Shown: positions 16,606 through 24,689 of the stretch, piece by piece
Position numbering within the stretch: position 1 is the first letter of the stretch
Layout of the letters: each line of letters starts with the position of its first letter
Assembly (NCBI GenBank): GCA_026645415.1
Contig: JAPEVH010000066.1
Coordinates: 1 to 63,067, forward strand
From: Candidatus Electronema sp.
Lineage (GTDB): Bacteria; Desulfobacterota; Desulfobulbia; Desulfobulbales; Desulfobulbaceae
Reading direction: 5' to 3'
DNA length: 63,067 bases
Made by a program: the position numbers and the translations under genes
Notes under the pieces: generated by a model
What the model was told of the DNA's origin: nothing
The model's input: the letters and a program-made list of their open reading frames with translations, nothing else
Databases searched by the model: none

Positions 16606-17698
16606 TGTACATCTGCTTGTTTTTTGCGAAGGTGAAGATCTGGTCATGGATCATGTGACCATTCATCGGATTCCCTCTCTCCCCGGTCTTAGCTCTGTCC
16701 CTCCCGGCTTTTCCCTCAAAAAAATCTTTAGCGATTTTCTCATGACAGTCGAATCATTTTGGCTGCGGAGGAAAGGTAAATTTGATTTGGTTCATGCCGT
16801 GGAGGAATCGGTGTTCATCGCCATGCTCCTGTGGATGTTTTTTGATATTCCCTATGTTTATGATCTCGATTCATGGATGAGCGACCAGCTTCTTGCCAAA
16901 CTGACCTTTCTCCGTTCCTTCAGAGGCGTTTTTGAACTCTTTGAAAAAGTTGCAGTTCGCTGTAGCAGTGGCGTGATTCCAGTCTGCAAAGCGATTGAGG
17001 AAAAAATCAGAAGTTTTGATCGCGAAAAGCTGCTGCTCCGTTTGGAGGACATTAGTCTGCTTCAGGAAAACAGCACGACCCTGCCGGAATTGCTGCGGGA
17101 AAAATTTGGCTATCAAGGAAAGTTGGTGATGTATGTCGGCAACTTAGAGCGGTATCAGGGTATTGCTCTATTGCTTAAATCCTTTGCCTTACTTGACTCG
17201 GAACTTTTATGCAGTTTGATGATCATCGGCGGCACTGCAAAAGATATGCAGCACTATACGACAATGGCCCAGCAGCTTGGTATTGGCAGCCGCGTCTTTT
17301 TTATCGGCCCACGTCCTTCTGCTGACCTAGCTATGTATCTCAAGCAGGCAGATGTGCTTGTTTCTCCACGCACAGAAGGCGAAAATACGCCAATGAAGAT
17401 TTATTCTTACATGGATTCTGGCAAACCGGTCTTAGCCACAAAGATTGTCAGCCATACCCAAGTGCTAGACGAAAGCATTGCCTTTCTTGCTGCTCCTGAA
17501 GCAGCAGACATGGCTGTGGCCTTGCAACAAATTCTCTCGGACAGCGAAGAGGCCAGCCGTAGGGCGACACGGGCTAAAGAAAAGGCAGTAGCAGAATACT
17601 GTCGTCCTGCGTATGAACAGAAAATCATGGGCTTTTATAATGAGCTGATGCAAAAAATCAATGCTGGAAAAAAGCTACCGTTTCAGATAACTACCTAA
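16505..17698 (+). CDS. glycosyltransferase family 4
   Basis: A 397-residue retaining glycosyltransferase with two Rossmann halves. The N-half reads MKILLLAPQPFFQNRGTPIAVRLMAETLGKMGHDVHLL. The C-half carries LVMYVGNLERYQGIALLLKSFALL and the nucleotide-sugar site ADVLVSPRTEGENTPMKIYSYMDSGKPVLATKI, with the EGxNTPxKxxxY acidic pattern. It starts at ATG 16505, behind AAAAAGGAGAGA. It probably acts on a lipid or polysaccharide acceptor at the cytoplasmic membrane face. It is directly followed by glpD. Confidence 0.88.
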   Translation: MKILLLAPQPFFQNRGTPIAVRLMAETLGKMGHDVHLLVFCEGEDLVMDHVTIHRIPSLPGLSSVPPGFSLKKIFSDFLMTVESFWLRRKGKFDLVHAVEESVFIAMLLWMFFDIPYVYDLDSWMSDQLLAKLTFLRSFRGVFELFEKVAVRCSSGVIPVCKAIEEKIRSFDREKLLLRLEDISLLQENSTTLPELLREKFGYQGKLVMYVGNLERYQGIALLLKSFALLDSELLCSLMIIGGTAKDMQHYTTMAQQLGIGSRVFFIGPRPSADLAMYLKQADVLVSPRTEGENTPMKIYSYMDSGKPVLATKIVSHTQVLDESIAFLAAPEAADMAVALQQILSDSEEASRRATRAKEKAVAEYCRPAYEQKIMGFYNELMQKINAGKKLPFQITT

Positions 17699-19306
17699 AT
17701 GATAAAAAGAAATATTGAACAGGTTGCCCGCACTCATTATGATCTTGTCGTGATTGGCGGTGGTATCAATGGTATTGCTACGGCTTATGAAGCAGCAAGT
17801 CGTGGCCTGAAAACCTGTCTAGTGGAAGCCTCAGATTTTATGAGCCAGACTTCCTCCAATTCCCTGAAAATCATCCACGGCGGCTTCCGTTATCTCCAAC
17901 AGGCAAATTTGCCAAGAATCCGCGAATCCAATCGAGAGCGACGAACTCTGTTGAAAATCGCACCGCATCTGGTGCAGCCTCTGCAATGTGTCCTGCCGAC
18001 CGAATCTCTGCCTAGTCTGCGCAGTCGTCCAGGATTATGCGCCGCTCTTGCTGTCAACAGTCTGATTTCCTTTGATCGAAGCAAGGGCCTGCCGCCAGAC
18101 AAGCAGATTCCTTTGGGTAACATCCTGTCAAAACAAGAACTAATCCAACTGCTTGGTGAGAAATTTGATCAGCCAGCTTTCACCGGCGCGGCTGTTTGGC
18201 ATGACGGCATGGCAGTCAATTCAGAGCGGCTTGGCATAGCCTTTATTCATTCAGGTGTGCAAAACGGCCTTGATGCGCTGAACTACTGTCCAGTCGTTGG
18301 GTTTCATTTGAAGGATAATAAAATTATCGGCGTTCAGGTGAAAGATACCGTTCAGGAAAAGGAATTCACCATCTCTGCTGACTTCGTCATCAATGCCGCT
18401 GGAGCTTGGGCAGGAAAGCTACTCAAGTTACTGCCCTCGCTGCAAGAACGGGATCTGCCACAGTGCCGGGTAATGAATCTGGTCACCAAAAGAAAGCTGT
18501 TTCCCGGCAAGCAGGCAGTAGGACTTTTTGATCACGAACGAGTTTTTTTCTTTGCTCCGTGGCGGGATTACTGGATGATTGGCACTGATGAGGCGGCGTG
18601 GCAGGCAGAGCCTGAGCAGCTTCGGGTCAGCGAGGAGGAAATTGAGCAATTTCTCAGCCGCATAAACAAGGTCTATCCGGGTACGCCTCTTCGCAGAGAT
18701 GAAATCTGTCTTATTCACAAAGGCTTTGTTCCAGGCCGCTTCAAGCCAGATGGCGATTTCAAGCTGCTTGACCATCAGGAAGAGGGTGTAGGCAATCTTT
18801 TTTCTTTGCAACCAGTTAAATACACTACGGCCCGGGACATAGGCCAGAAAACCATAAATCGCTATTTCCGCAAAATGGGAAAATCGTTTAAAAAATCAAG
18901 AACTGTAGAATTTCCTCTTGAAGGGGGAGTAATGGAAAGTTTTACTGTCTTTTGCGAAGAAAATATGCCGAAGCTCATAGCCGCAGGCATTGAGCAAAAA
19001 GCAGCTCGTCATCTGCTTTGCAATTACGGTTCATCGTATAAAAAAATTCTTTCTTATGCCGAATTTTTACGGCCGCTTTCTGGATCAGATGAAGTATTAG
19101 AGGCAGAGATAGTGTATGCGGTTAAGGAGGAAATGGCTCTCCATCTTGATGATGTAGTACGCCGACGTACTGATCTGGGTTCAGGAGAAAGACCAAAGCC
19201 AGAAACTCTCACTTCATGCGCTGCGTTGATGGGCAGCCTGCTTAACTGGAGCCAAGAACAGCAGGAGGCGGAAATCGCCAGATGTGCCAGCCTTTATCTA
19301 TCGTAG
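17699..19306 (+). CDS. glpD: FAD-dependent glycerol-3-phosphate dehydrogenase/oxidase
   Basis: A 535-residue flavoprotein that oxidises sn-glycerol-3-phosphate to dihydroxyacetone phosphate at the inner membrane. The FAD dinucleotide fold is at residues 14-40 (YDLVVIGGGINGIATAYEAASRGL). TSSNSLKIIHGGFRYLQQAN is the GlpD signature, followed by NAAGAWAGKL and DEAAW near the substrate lobe. The C-terminal domain holds CNYGSSYKKIL and the PLSGSDEVLEAEIVYAVKEEMALHLDDVVRRRTDLG helix bundle. Its ATG immediately follows the glycosyltransferase stop, so the two are probably one operon and linked to glycerolipid metabolism. Confidence 0.92.
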   Translation: MIKRNIEQVARTHYDLVVIGGGINGIATAYEAASRGLKTCLVEASDFMSQTSSNSLKIIHGGFRYLQQANLPRIRESNRERRTLLKIAPHLVQPLQCVLPTESLPSLRSRPGLCAALAVNSLISFDRSKGLPPDKQIPLGNILSKQELIQLLGEKFDQPAFTGAAVWHDGMAVNSERLGIAFIHSGVQNGLDALNYCPVVGFHLKDNKIIGVQVKDTVQEKEFTISADFVINAAGAWAGKLLKLLPSLQERDLPQCRVMNLVTKRKLFPGKQAVGLFDHERVFFFAPWRDYWMIGTDEAAWQAEPEQLRVSEEEIEQFLSRINKVYPGTPLRRDEICLIHKGFVPGRFKPDGDFKLLDHQEEGVGNLFSLQPVKYTTARDIGQKTINRYFRKMGKSFKKSRTVEFPLEGGVMESFTVFCEENMPKLIAAGIEQKAARHLLCNYGSSYKKILSYAEFLRPLSGSDEVLEAEIVYAVKEEMALHLDDVVRRRTDLGSGERPKPETLTSCAALMGSLLNWSQEQQEAEIARCASLYLS

Positions 19307-19756
19307 ATGCAAATATTTCTATTTTTCATCCTAGTTACAGAATGTTCTATTGGTACTTTGTTTGCTGCTGACAATTCAGTGCAACTTGGTTCAAATATAC
19401 CTTGTCCTACCGGAGCTTATACAGGAACTCTTGAACTAATGCTGAACGGCAGAAAAAAACAAGATTTATTTGAAAATATGGTCTTTGTTTATGGTGACAA
19501 GGCTGAAAACATAAGCAATCATGGAACAGTTAATTTAAAAGCTGTCATGCTTTGTAGACAAGGTGAAAATTCGGTTGATATTGCTACAAAATATATAGGA
19601 ACTTGTGTTCTTTCTCAACAAGGAACTTGCGATATGGCATTAAACGGCCAAGGTTTTATCAACAACAATAGTCTTGTTGAGAAGGGGACGGTAAATCTAC
19701 ATTGCAAAAACAGTGTAACGTATAGAGGAACCTACACCATCAAAGCAGAGAACTGA
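19307..19756 (+). CDS. exported hypothetical protein (149 residues)
   Basis: The signal peptide (residues 1-20, ending LFAADNSVQ) is followed by a beta-rich, Cys-containing mature chain with CPTGAYTGTLELMLNGRKK, a paired CVLSQQGTCDMAL and a late CKNSVTYRGTYTIK. The even, spaced cysteines suggest disulfides in the periplasm or outside. Its ATG abuts the glpD stop. No family is recognised, and codon choice (more A/T-rich) differs a little from glpD. Confidence 0.65.
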   Translation: MQIFLFFILVTECSIGTLFAADNSVQLGSNIPCPTGAYTGTLELMLNGRKKQDLFENMVFVYGDKAENISNHGTVNLKAVMLCRQGENSVDIATKYIGTCVLSQQGTCDMALNGQGFINNNSLVEKGTVNLHCKNSVTYRGTYTIKAEN

Positions 19757-19767
19757 TTGCTGTAAAT

Positions 19768-21012
19768 ATGACTCTATTTCGTTTTTTCTTTGTCCTGCCT
19801 ATCTTGGTTTTCTTTTTTTCTCTCTCTTCCTGCGAAAAAGAACAAGAGAAGATTCAACAAGAATATTTCCCGCCGCCGCGTGAGCAGGGCGGTTGGCGAA
19901 TAAACACTTCAAAAGAGTTTGTTGAGTCTTTAGGACTTAACTACGAAGCTCTTCAGCAAATTGGTAAACTGAGTGTATTTTTGCCAAACAGTGTTGTCCC
20001 TGGCTATGATTACCATAATCATTCCTCCTTTATACTGATTAAAAATGGCTGGATAGTCGGGGAACGCTATTTACGACCTGAATCCAAAACCTTTCAGCAG
20101 TATCTTTCCTCGAACGGTAAGTCGTTCGCCTATGTGCTTTTCGGTATTCTGATGCAGAAAGCCAGACAGGACGAACTGCCCGTAAAGGAATTATCAGAAC
20201 AAAGCAAATTGTACGATCCGCTCTGGTTGACACACGGTTATCCTCTTTCGGATCCGCGTAAAGCTGCTATCACTTTTGAACAAGTCTTTCAGCATATAGC
20301 AGGTTTCATGCCAGAAACCACCGCAGACGGTACGCAAGTTGAAACAGGCCGCGATCATTGGAGCTACTACGGCGACTGGGTAGTTGGTCATGACGCAAAA
20401 TTTCCCGGAACTGGCAAGCTCTTTTTTGATCTAGGTAAACCAGAGCAATGGCAGGGAAGTGAGACGTGGGGACAACATCAAGGTGCTTATAGCAGTATTG
20501 GCTTCTCTCATCTCGGCATTGCCTTTCGCCATATTTCCGGCCATACTGCTGACAATCTTCTCTGGTATTTACTGCTGGATCCTCTCGGCTTTGACGGGGT
20601 TTCGTATCATGCTCCACCTGGACCGGGTTATCATCGTTGGAACACTGCTGGTGGCCTGCGAATGACAGCCAGAGACTATGCTCGTTTTTGTTGGCTGCTG
20701 CTAAAAAAAGGCAAGTGGAAGAACGAACAGCTTGTTGACAGAGAGTGGATTGAACGCACCTTCCGCAGCCCGAACTATCCGAATCTGCGTTCTAATGTTG
20801 ATGGCTGGTTAGGAAAAGAACTACCTAAAGACACGTTACGTATCTTTGGTTCTGGCGGCAACTTTGCCTATATTATTCCTTCTTTGGATTTGGTTGTCCT
20901 ACGCTGCGGACGGACAAGTAATGAACTTGCAAAAAGATTTGAAGAGAAGTTTAAAAGGCAACTGGTCTTGATACTACGTGGAAAAAAGGCTACAGGGAGA
21001 AAATTCAAATAA
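19768..21012 (+). CDS. beta-lactamase-fold serine hydrolase, putative lipoprotein
   Basis: A 414-residue protein with a lipoprotein-type signal (hydrophobic start, LSSC lipobox, Cys about residue 23). It has the class C/beta-lactamase-related fold: an SxxK nucleophile motif SNGK within YLSSNGKSFAYVLFGILM (about residue 112), a YxS/N-type motif in GAYSSIGFSHLGIAFRHI, GGLRMTARDYARFCWLLLKKGKW, and a late GSGGNFAYIIPSLDLVVLR in place of KTG. It probably cleaves an ester, peptide or amide substrate in the periplasm. It is not evidence of antibiotic resistance. It follows the 19307 gene by 11 bases. Confidence 0.82.
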   Translation: MTLFRFFFVLPILVFFFSLSSCEKEQEKIQQEYFPPPREQGGWRINTSKEFVESLGLNYEALQQIGKLSVFLPNSVVPGYDYHNHSSFILIKNGWIVGERYLRPESKTFQQYLSSNGKSFAYVLFGILMQKARQDELPVKELSEQSKLYDPLWLTHGYPLSDPRKAAITFEQVFQHIAGFMPETTADGTQVETGRDHWSYYGDWVVGHDAKFPGTGKLFFDLGKPEQWQGSETWGQHQGAYSSIGFSHLGIAFRHISGHTADNLLWYLLLDPLGFDGVSYHAPPGPGYHRWNTAGGLRMTARDYARFCWLLLKKGKWKNEQLVDREWIERTFRSPNYPNLRSNVDGWLGKELPKDTLRIFGSGGNFAYIIPSLDLVVLRCGRTSNELAKRFEEKFKRQLVLILRGKKATGRKFK

Positions 21013-21208
21013 AAATCTTCGGTCGAATTAGGGCGTTTTTTTCTCGCCTCCGTCATTCCCATAGCCCATCCCTCAGTTTGCATTTTTCCTGCTGAATCAA
21101 GCGCGCTGCAAGCTCTGCGGGATGAAAAAAATATTCATGCAAATTTTCTCTGTTATGGTACATTATCCCGACTGCGGTCATTCATTACTAACTATGCAAT
21201 AAATTCTC

Positions 21209-22021
21209 GTGCAGAACAACATGATCACTGGCTGGGCCAGACCATTTTTTTTCCTTGGCGACCAGTGTCTTGTCCTCCTTGCCGACCTAGGAAGTATGGG
21301 CATCTTCTTGCTTTCTACCTTAACTGGGTTGTTCCGCCCGCCTTTCCGAGGCCGGGAGCTGCTCCGGCAGATGCGTTTTATCGGCGCAGGTTCCTTAGCG
21401 GTAATTTTTTTCACTGCTCTCACCTCTGGAATGGTGCTTGGCCTACAAGGTCATCATACTTTAAATAAATTCAGTGCAGAAGGAATGCTTGGCTCGGCCG
21501 TGGCTCTCACTTTGGTCATGGAGCTTGGCCCAATCCTTACTGCCCTAATGGTGGCAGGCCGGGCTGGTTCAGCCATTTGTGCCGAGATCGGCATTATGCG
21601 CATCAGCGAGCAGATCGACGCGCTAGAGTGCATGGCCATTGATCCCTTCCGTTACCTGATCTCTCCAAAGCTACTGGCCGCTATCCTTACGGTACCACTG
21701 CTCACGGCTATTTTTGATGTGGTTGGCATTTATGGTGGTTATTTGGCCGGAGTCAAGCTGATGGGTGCCAATTCTGGAGCCTATTTCAACAGTATGATGG
21801 TCAGCGTTACTAATCATGAAATTCGGCTCGGCATTATTAAATCCTTTGTCTTTGCCTTGTTAATCGTTTGGATCAGTGCCGGACGCGGCTATTTTGTTCA
21901 CCGCATCCGAGGGGCAGGTTTTGGCGCAGAAAGCGTCAGTAAAGTGACAACCCAAGCTGTGGTACTGTCTTCCATTGCAGTCCTAATTTTTGACTACCTG
22001 CTAACAGCGGTGCTGTTGTAA
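21209..22021 (+). CDS. mlaE: MlaE permease of the Mla phospholipid transporter
   Basis: Integral membrane permease of the inner-membrane MlaFEDB complex that moves phospholipids between inner and outer membranes. It is about 270 residues (GTG 21209, or ATG 21221). The MlaE hallmarks are ALTSGMVLGLQGHHTLNKF, MELGPILTALMVAGRAGSAICAEIGIMRISEQIDALECMAIDPFRYLISPKL and GGYLAGVKLMG. About five membrane segments are expected. The last 80 bases recur at 22536-22616, and mlaF begins only at 22628, so the operon is interrupted here. No mlaB is seen. Confidence 0.93.
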   Translation: MQNNMITGWARPFFFLGDQCLVLLADLGSMGIFLLSTLTGLFRPPFRGRELLRQMRFIGAGSLAVIFFTALTSGMVLGLQGHHTLNKFSAEGMLGSAVALTLVMELGPILTALMVAGRAGSAICAEIGIMRISEQIDALECMAIDPFRYLISPKLLAAILTVPLLTAIFDVVGIYGGYLAGVKLMGANSGAYFNSMMVSVTNHEIRLGIIKSFVFALLIVWISAGRGYFVHRIRGAGFGAESVSKVTTQAVVLSSIAVLIFDYLLTAVLL

Positions 22022-22042
22022 TAGTTGAGATAACGTATAGTG
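21943..22042 (+). repeat. direct repeat spanning mlaE 3' end and mlaF 5' junction, copy 1
   Basis: This ~100-base stretch from AGTGACAACCC to CGTATAGTG aligns with 22536-22640. The shared core runs GTGGT-CTGTCTTC, ATTTTTGACTACCT and CGTATAGTG. Together the copies bracket an inserted block (22043-22535) that carries one minus-strand gene. Confidence 0.75.
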
Positions 22043-22106
22043 CCGACTGAAATGGTTGAAATGGCGATATGAAATCCATGCAAGTAGATTGCGTTGAAAG
22101 AAAGAA

Positions 22107-22394
22107 CTATTCTTCACCTGAGACTATAAAGGTAAAAGCACAATCAATAGGCCGTTGCTCTGATGAGGTTGCACAGACGAAACGATATGGAGTTATTTCG
22201 AGAAGAACCACTGAAGTTTCAAGACCTTTCCATGGTAGCCCAGAAATAGTGCAAACAGGCGTTGGTAGGTTTGAAAACGGTTTTTCAAATTCTATAAGCG
22301 TTGTACCTACGTCGAGTTTTTTCGACTTAAACTGTGTGCCTGACAGAAGCGTACCCTCTTTTGTTACCTGACCATAAATTTGCTGAACAGCCAT
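22107..22394 (-). CDS. small H-lectin/phage-tail-fibre-like beta protein (95 residues)
   Basis: The protein starts MAVQQIYGQVTKEGTLLSGT and contains LDVGTTLIEFEKPFSNLPTPVCTISG. A hydrophobic strand, then F-x-x-P-F-x-x-x-P-x-V, is the pattern of H-type lectin and tail-fibre receptor-binding modules. There is no signal peptide. The ribosome-binding site is AAGGAGAAAACG before ATG 22394. It is opposite in strand to the mla operon it interrupts, with its own palindromic leader. The lectin assignment is by pattern only. Confidence 0.65.
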   Translation of the reverse strand: MAVQQIYGQVTKEGTLLSGTQFKSKKLDVGTTLIEFEKPFSNLPTPVCTISGLPWKGLETSVVLLEITPYRFVCATSSEQRPIDCAFTFIVSGEE

Positions 22395-22421
22395 TCGTTT
22401 TCTCCTTATTATTGTATATTG

Positions 22422-22450
22422 TTAGCTGATAGCTAATGACACATGTCATT
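22422..22450. promoter_or_regulatory. two overlapping palindromes upstream of the lectin-like gene
   Basis: TTAGCT-GAT-AGCTAA at 22422-22436 and AATGACA-CA-TGTCATT at 22435-22450 are both perfect inverted repeats, 28-56 bases before the start of the minus-strand gene at 22394. They look like operator sites for a dimeric regulator. Confidence 0.45.
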
Positions 22451-22535
22451 CGTGCTGTCAAGTTGCAGCGATGCTTTTCCATTCAAACTCAACAACGACA
22501 CGACTAGCAACTGATCACAGGGTTGATTTTTGCAA

Positions 22536-22616
22536 AGTGACATCCCTCAAATCGTGGTGCTGTCTTCTGTTACAGTCTTGATTTTTGACTACCTACTGAC
22601 AGTAGTGTTGTTGTAA
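22536..22616 (+). pseudogene. duplicated 3' fragment of mlaE
   Basis: Reads PQIVVLSSVTVLIFDYLLTV followed by VLL and a stop, against TQAVVLSSIAVLIFDYLLTA at the mlaE end. A one-base insertion near 22542 disrupts the frame further upstream. Protein-level similarity with many silent differences points to divergence after duplication, or acquisition from a related strain. This fragment places an mlaE end in its normal position 12 bases before mlaF. Confidence 0.8.
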
Positions 22617-22640
22617 CGGAAAGAAAAATGGCGTATAGTG
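22536..22640 (+). repeat. direct repeat spanning mlaE 3' end and mlaF start, copy 2
   Basis: Second copy of 21943-22042. It continues into the first codons of mlaF (ATGGCGTATAGTG at 22628-22640), whereas copy 1 keeps only the degenerate CGTATAGTG at 22034-22042. Confidence 0.7.
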
Positions 22641-23419
22641 AGACAGTTGCGACAGCAATTGAGTTTATCAAAGTAAGTAAGACCTTTGGCGGACATGAGC
22701 GGTCGAACCGAGTCTTGAATGAGGTGAGTTGGGCCGTACCCAAGGGTAAAACGACCGTTATTGCAGGCGGCAGCGGCCAAGGTAAGAGTGTAACGCTGAA
22801 GCTGATTCTCGGTCTCCTTAAGCCAGATAGCGGCCAAATTCTTGTTCATGGCCAAGATGTAGTCAAGATGGGGCAGACGCAGCTCCGCCAACTCCGTACT
22901 AAGTTTGGCGTGCTCTTTCAAGGTGCTGCTCTGTTTGATTCCATGAACGTATTCGAAAATATTGCTTTGCCGCTCCGTGAGCGCACCAAGCTGAATGATG
23001 AAGAAATCCGAGCCAAGGTCATGGCCACGTTAGCAACCTTAGAACTGGCCGGGCATGAGGAAAAATTTCCTGCTCAACTGAGCGGTGGCATGAAAAAGCG
23101 AGTTGGTTTAGCCCGTGCTCTCCAGTTAGAGCCAGAAATAGTGCTTTTTGACGAACCAACCACCGGTTTGGATCCTCTGATGACCTTGGAAATTTATCGA
23201 CTTTTTCAGCGAATGCAAAAGCAGCTTGGTTACACGGCAGTGATCGTCAGCCATGATATTCCCAAGGTTTTTGAGCTGGCGGATCGGATTGTTTTGATCA
23301 ACAAAGGCGAGGCGGATGTGTTTACGGATGCTGGGCAGATTATTCATTCTGACAAGCCTCATATCCGTGAATTTGCTGAAAAGACTATAGGCGGCGCGAC
23401 CGCTTTCAGGAGCATCTGA
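22628..23419 (+). CDS. mlaF: MlaF ATP-binding subunit
   Basis: ABC ATPase of 263 residues powering the Mla complex from the cytoplasmic face. Walker A is GGSGQGKS (about residues 47-54); the Q-loop region is GVLFQGAALFDSMNVFENIALPLRE, the signature LSGGMKKRVGLARAL, and Walker B IVLFDEPTTGLDP followed by VSHDI. GQGKS replaces the usual SGSGKS form. Its stop overlaps the mlaD ATG. Upstream promoter context has changed because of the insertion after mlaE. Confidence 0.95.
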   Translation: MAYSETVATAIEFIKVSKTFGGHERSNRVLNEVSWAVPKGKTTVIAGGSGQGKSVTLKLILGLLKPDSGQILVHGQDVVKMGQTQLRQLRTKFGVLFQGAALFDSMNVFENIALPLRERTKLNDEEIRAKVMATLATLELAGHEEKFPAQLSGGMKKRVGLARALQLEPEIVLFDEPTTGLDPLMTLEIYRLFQRMQKQLGYTAVIVSHDIPKVFELADRIVLINKGEADVFTDAGQIIHSDKPHIREFAEKTIGGATAFRSI

Positions 23420-23874
23420 TGAACAAAACGGGTTCCAAAGTAGAAATTGCAGTTGGTCTCTTTCTTGTTCTTGGTTTAGCCGCTTTTGTTTGGCTGGCCG
23501 TACAGCTTGGTGAAGTTTCTTGGCTGACAGGTAGCGACAACTATACGCTATATGCTGAATTTGATAACATTGCTGGAATCAGGACTGGGTCGGATGTGCA
23601 GGTTGCTGGTGTGACTATAGGTTCAGTAACTGCATTACATTTGAATAAAGATGGCCGAGCAGTGGCCTCTTTCAAGCTCAATAACGATGTAAAAGTTCCC
23701 AAGGACTCCATTGCCTCAGTTAAGTCGCTGGGAATCATCGGCGACAAATTCATCCGCATTCTGCCGGGCGGTGATGCGGAGAATTATCAGCCTGGGGAGA
23801 CCATGGTTGATACCGAGTCAGCCTTGGATATTGAGTCGTTAATCTCTAAATTCGCCTTGGGTGGCGTGAAATAA
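23419..23874 (+). CDS. mlaD: MlaD, MCE-domain substrate-binding subunit
   Basis: A 151-residue protein with one N-terminal membrane anchor (VEIAVGLFLVLGLAAFVWLAV, residues 8-28). A single MCE domain follows (YTLYAEFDNIAGIRTGSDVQVAGVTIGSVTAL...VKSLGIIGDKFIRILPGG). Length is typical of MlaD. It forms the hexameric periplasmic ring that passes phospholipid between MlaE and MlaC. It is translationally coupled to mlaF. Confidence 0.95.
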   Translation: MNKTGSKVEIAVGLFLVLGLAAFVWLAVQLGEVSWLTGSDNYTLYAEFDNIAGIRTGSDVQVAGVTIGSVTALHLNKDGRAVASFKLNNDVKVPKDSIASVKSLGIIGDKFIRILPGGDAENYQPGETMVDTESALDIESLISKFALGGVK

Positions 23875-23888
23875 TTTGTCTGATCAAG

Positions 23889-24656
23889 ATGAAGAGACTT
23901 TCTCTGCATACCGCATTGTTCTTTCTCTTGTTCATTATCCTTGCGGCAAATGTAGTCAGAGCTGAGGATATTGACATTCTTGATGATTCCTTTTACGAGG
24001 ATTCGCCAAAAGAGGAAATAACACCTGATCCTTTTGAAGGTTTCAACCGGCTGATGTTTACATTTAACGATGTCACCTATACATGGGTGATGGAGCCGGT
24101 AGCCTCTAACTATAGTGAAATCATTCCTGAAGACATTCGCCAAGCGGCAGATAATTTTTGCTATAATCTTCAGGAGCCTGTCCGTTTTGTTAATACCCTA
24201 CTCCAGCTCCGCTTTGCCGATGCTGGTAAGGTGCTCACCCGTTTTGCGATCAATACGATTGGTGGTGTAGGCGGCTTAGGCGATGTGGCAGGTCGCGAAT
24301 TCGGATTCAAACGAGTGGATGCCGGTTTAGGTGAGACGCTGGAATACTGGGGGGTAACAGATGGTTTCTATCTGGTGGTGCCGCTCTTAGGTGCAACGAC
24401 ATTTCGCGAGCTATTCGGTACTACAGTGGATGGGTTATCTATGACCCCGTACTATTTCTTGGCTAATTCTTGGCAGGAAGGCGCGATGATCTACACGGGT
24501 AGAAGGGTGAATAGCCTCTCTCTTCATTTAGGCGATTATGAGGGGATGAAGGCCCTGACCATTGATCCTTATCGCGCCCTACGCGATAGCTATTTCCAGT
24601 ATCGTGATCAAACCCGACAGCATCATGCTCGACCGTCGGCAAATGACAAACTGTGA
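23889..24656 (+). CDS. mlaA: MlaA/VacJ outer-membrane phospholipid-removal protein
   Basis: A 255-residue MlaA-family protein: DPFEGFNRLMFTFNDVTYTWVMEPVASNY, FCYNLQEPVRFVNTLLQLRFADAGKVLTRFAINTIGGVGGLGDVA and GLGETLEYWGVTDGFYLVVPLLGATTFRELFG. It would extract mislocalised phospholipid from the outer leaflet of the outer membrane. The signal sequence (residues 1-26) has no lipobox Cys, so this MlaA is apparently not a lipoprotein. It begins 14 bases after mlaD. Confidence 0.93.
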   Translation: MKRLSLHTALFFLLFIILAANVVRAEDIDILDDSFYEDSPKEEITPDPFEGFNRLMFTFNDVTYTWVMEPVASNYSEIIPEDIRQAADNFCYNLQEPVRFVNTLLQLRFADAGKVLTRFAINTIGGVGGLGDVAGREFGFKRVDAGLGETLEYWGVTDGFYLVVPLLGATTFRELFGTTVDGLSMTPYYFLANSWQEGAMIYTGRRVNSLSLHLGDYEGMKALTIDPYRALRDSYFQYRDQTRQHHARPSANDKL

Positions 24657-24689
24657 AGTCGATTTCTTTCTTTCAGATGAGGTGAATAT

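Noticed and set aside
19768-21012. Beta-lactamase conferring resistance
   Set aside because: SxxK-type serine hydrolases of this fold are mostly esterases or peptidases; the KTG motif is missing.
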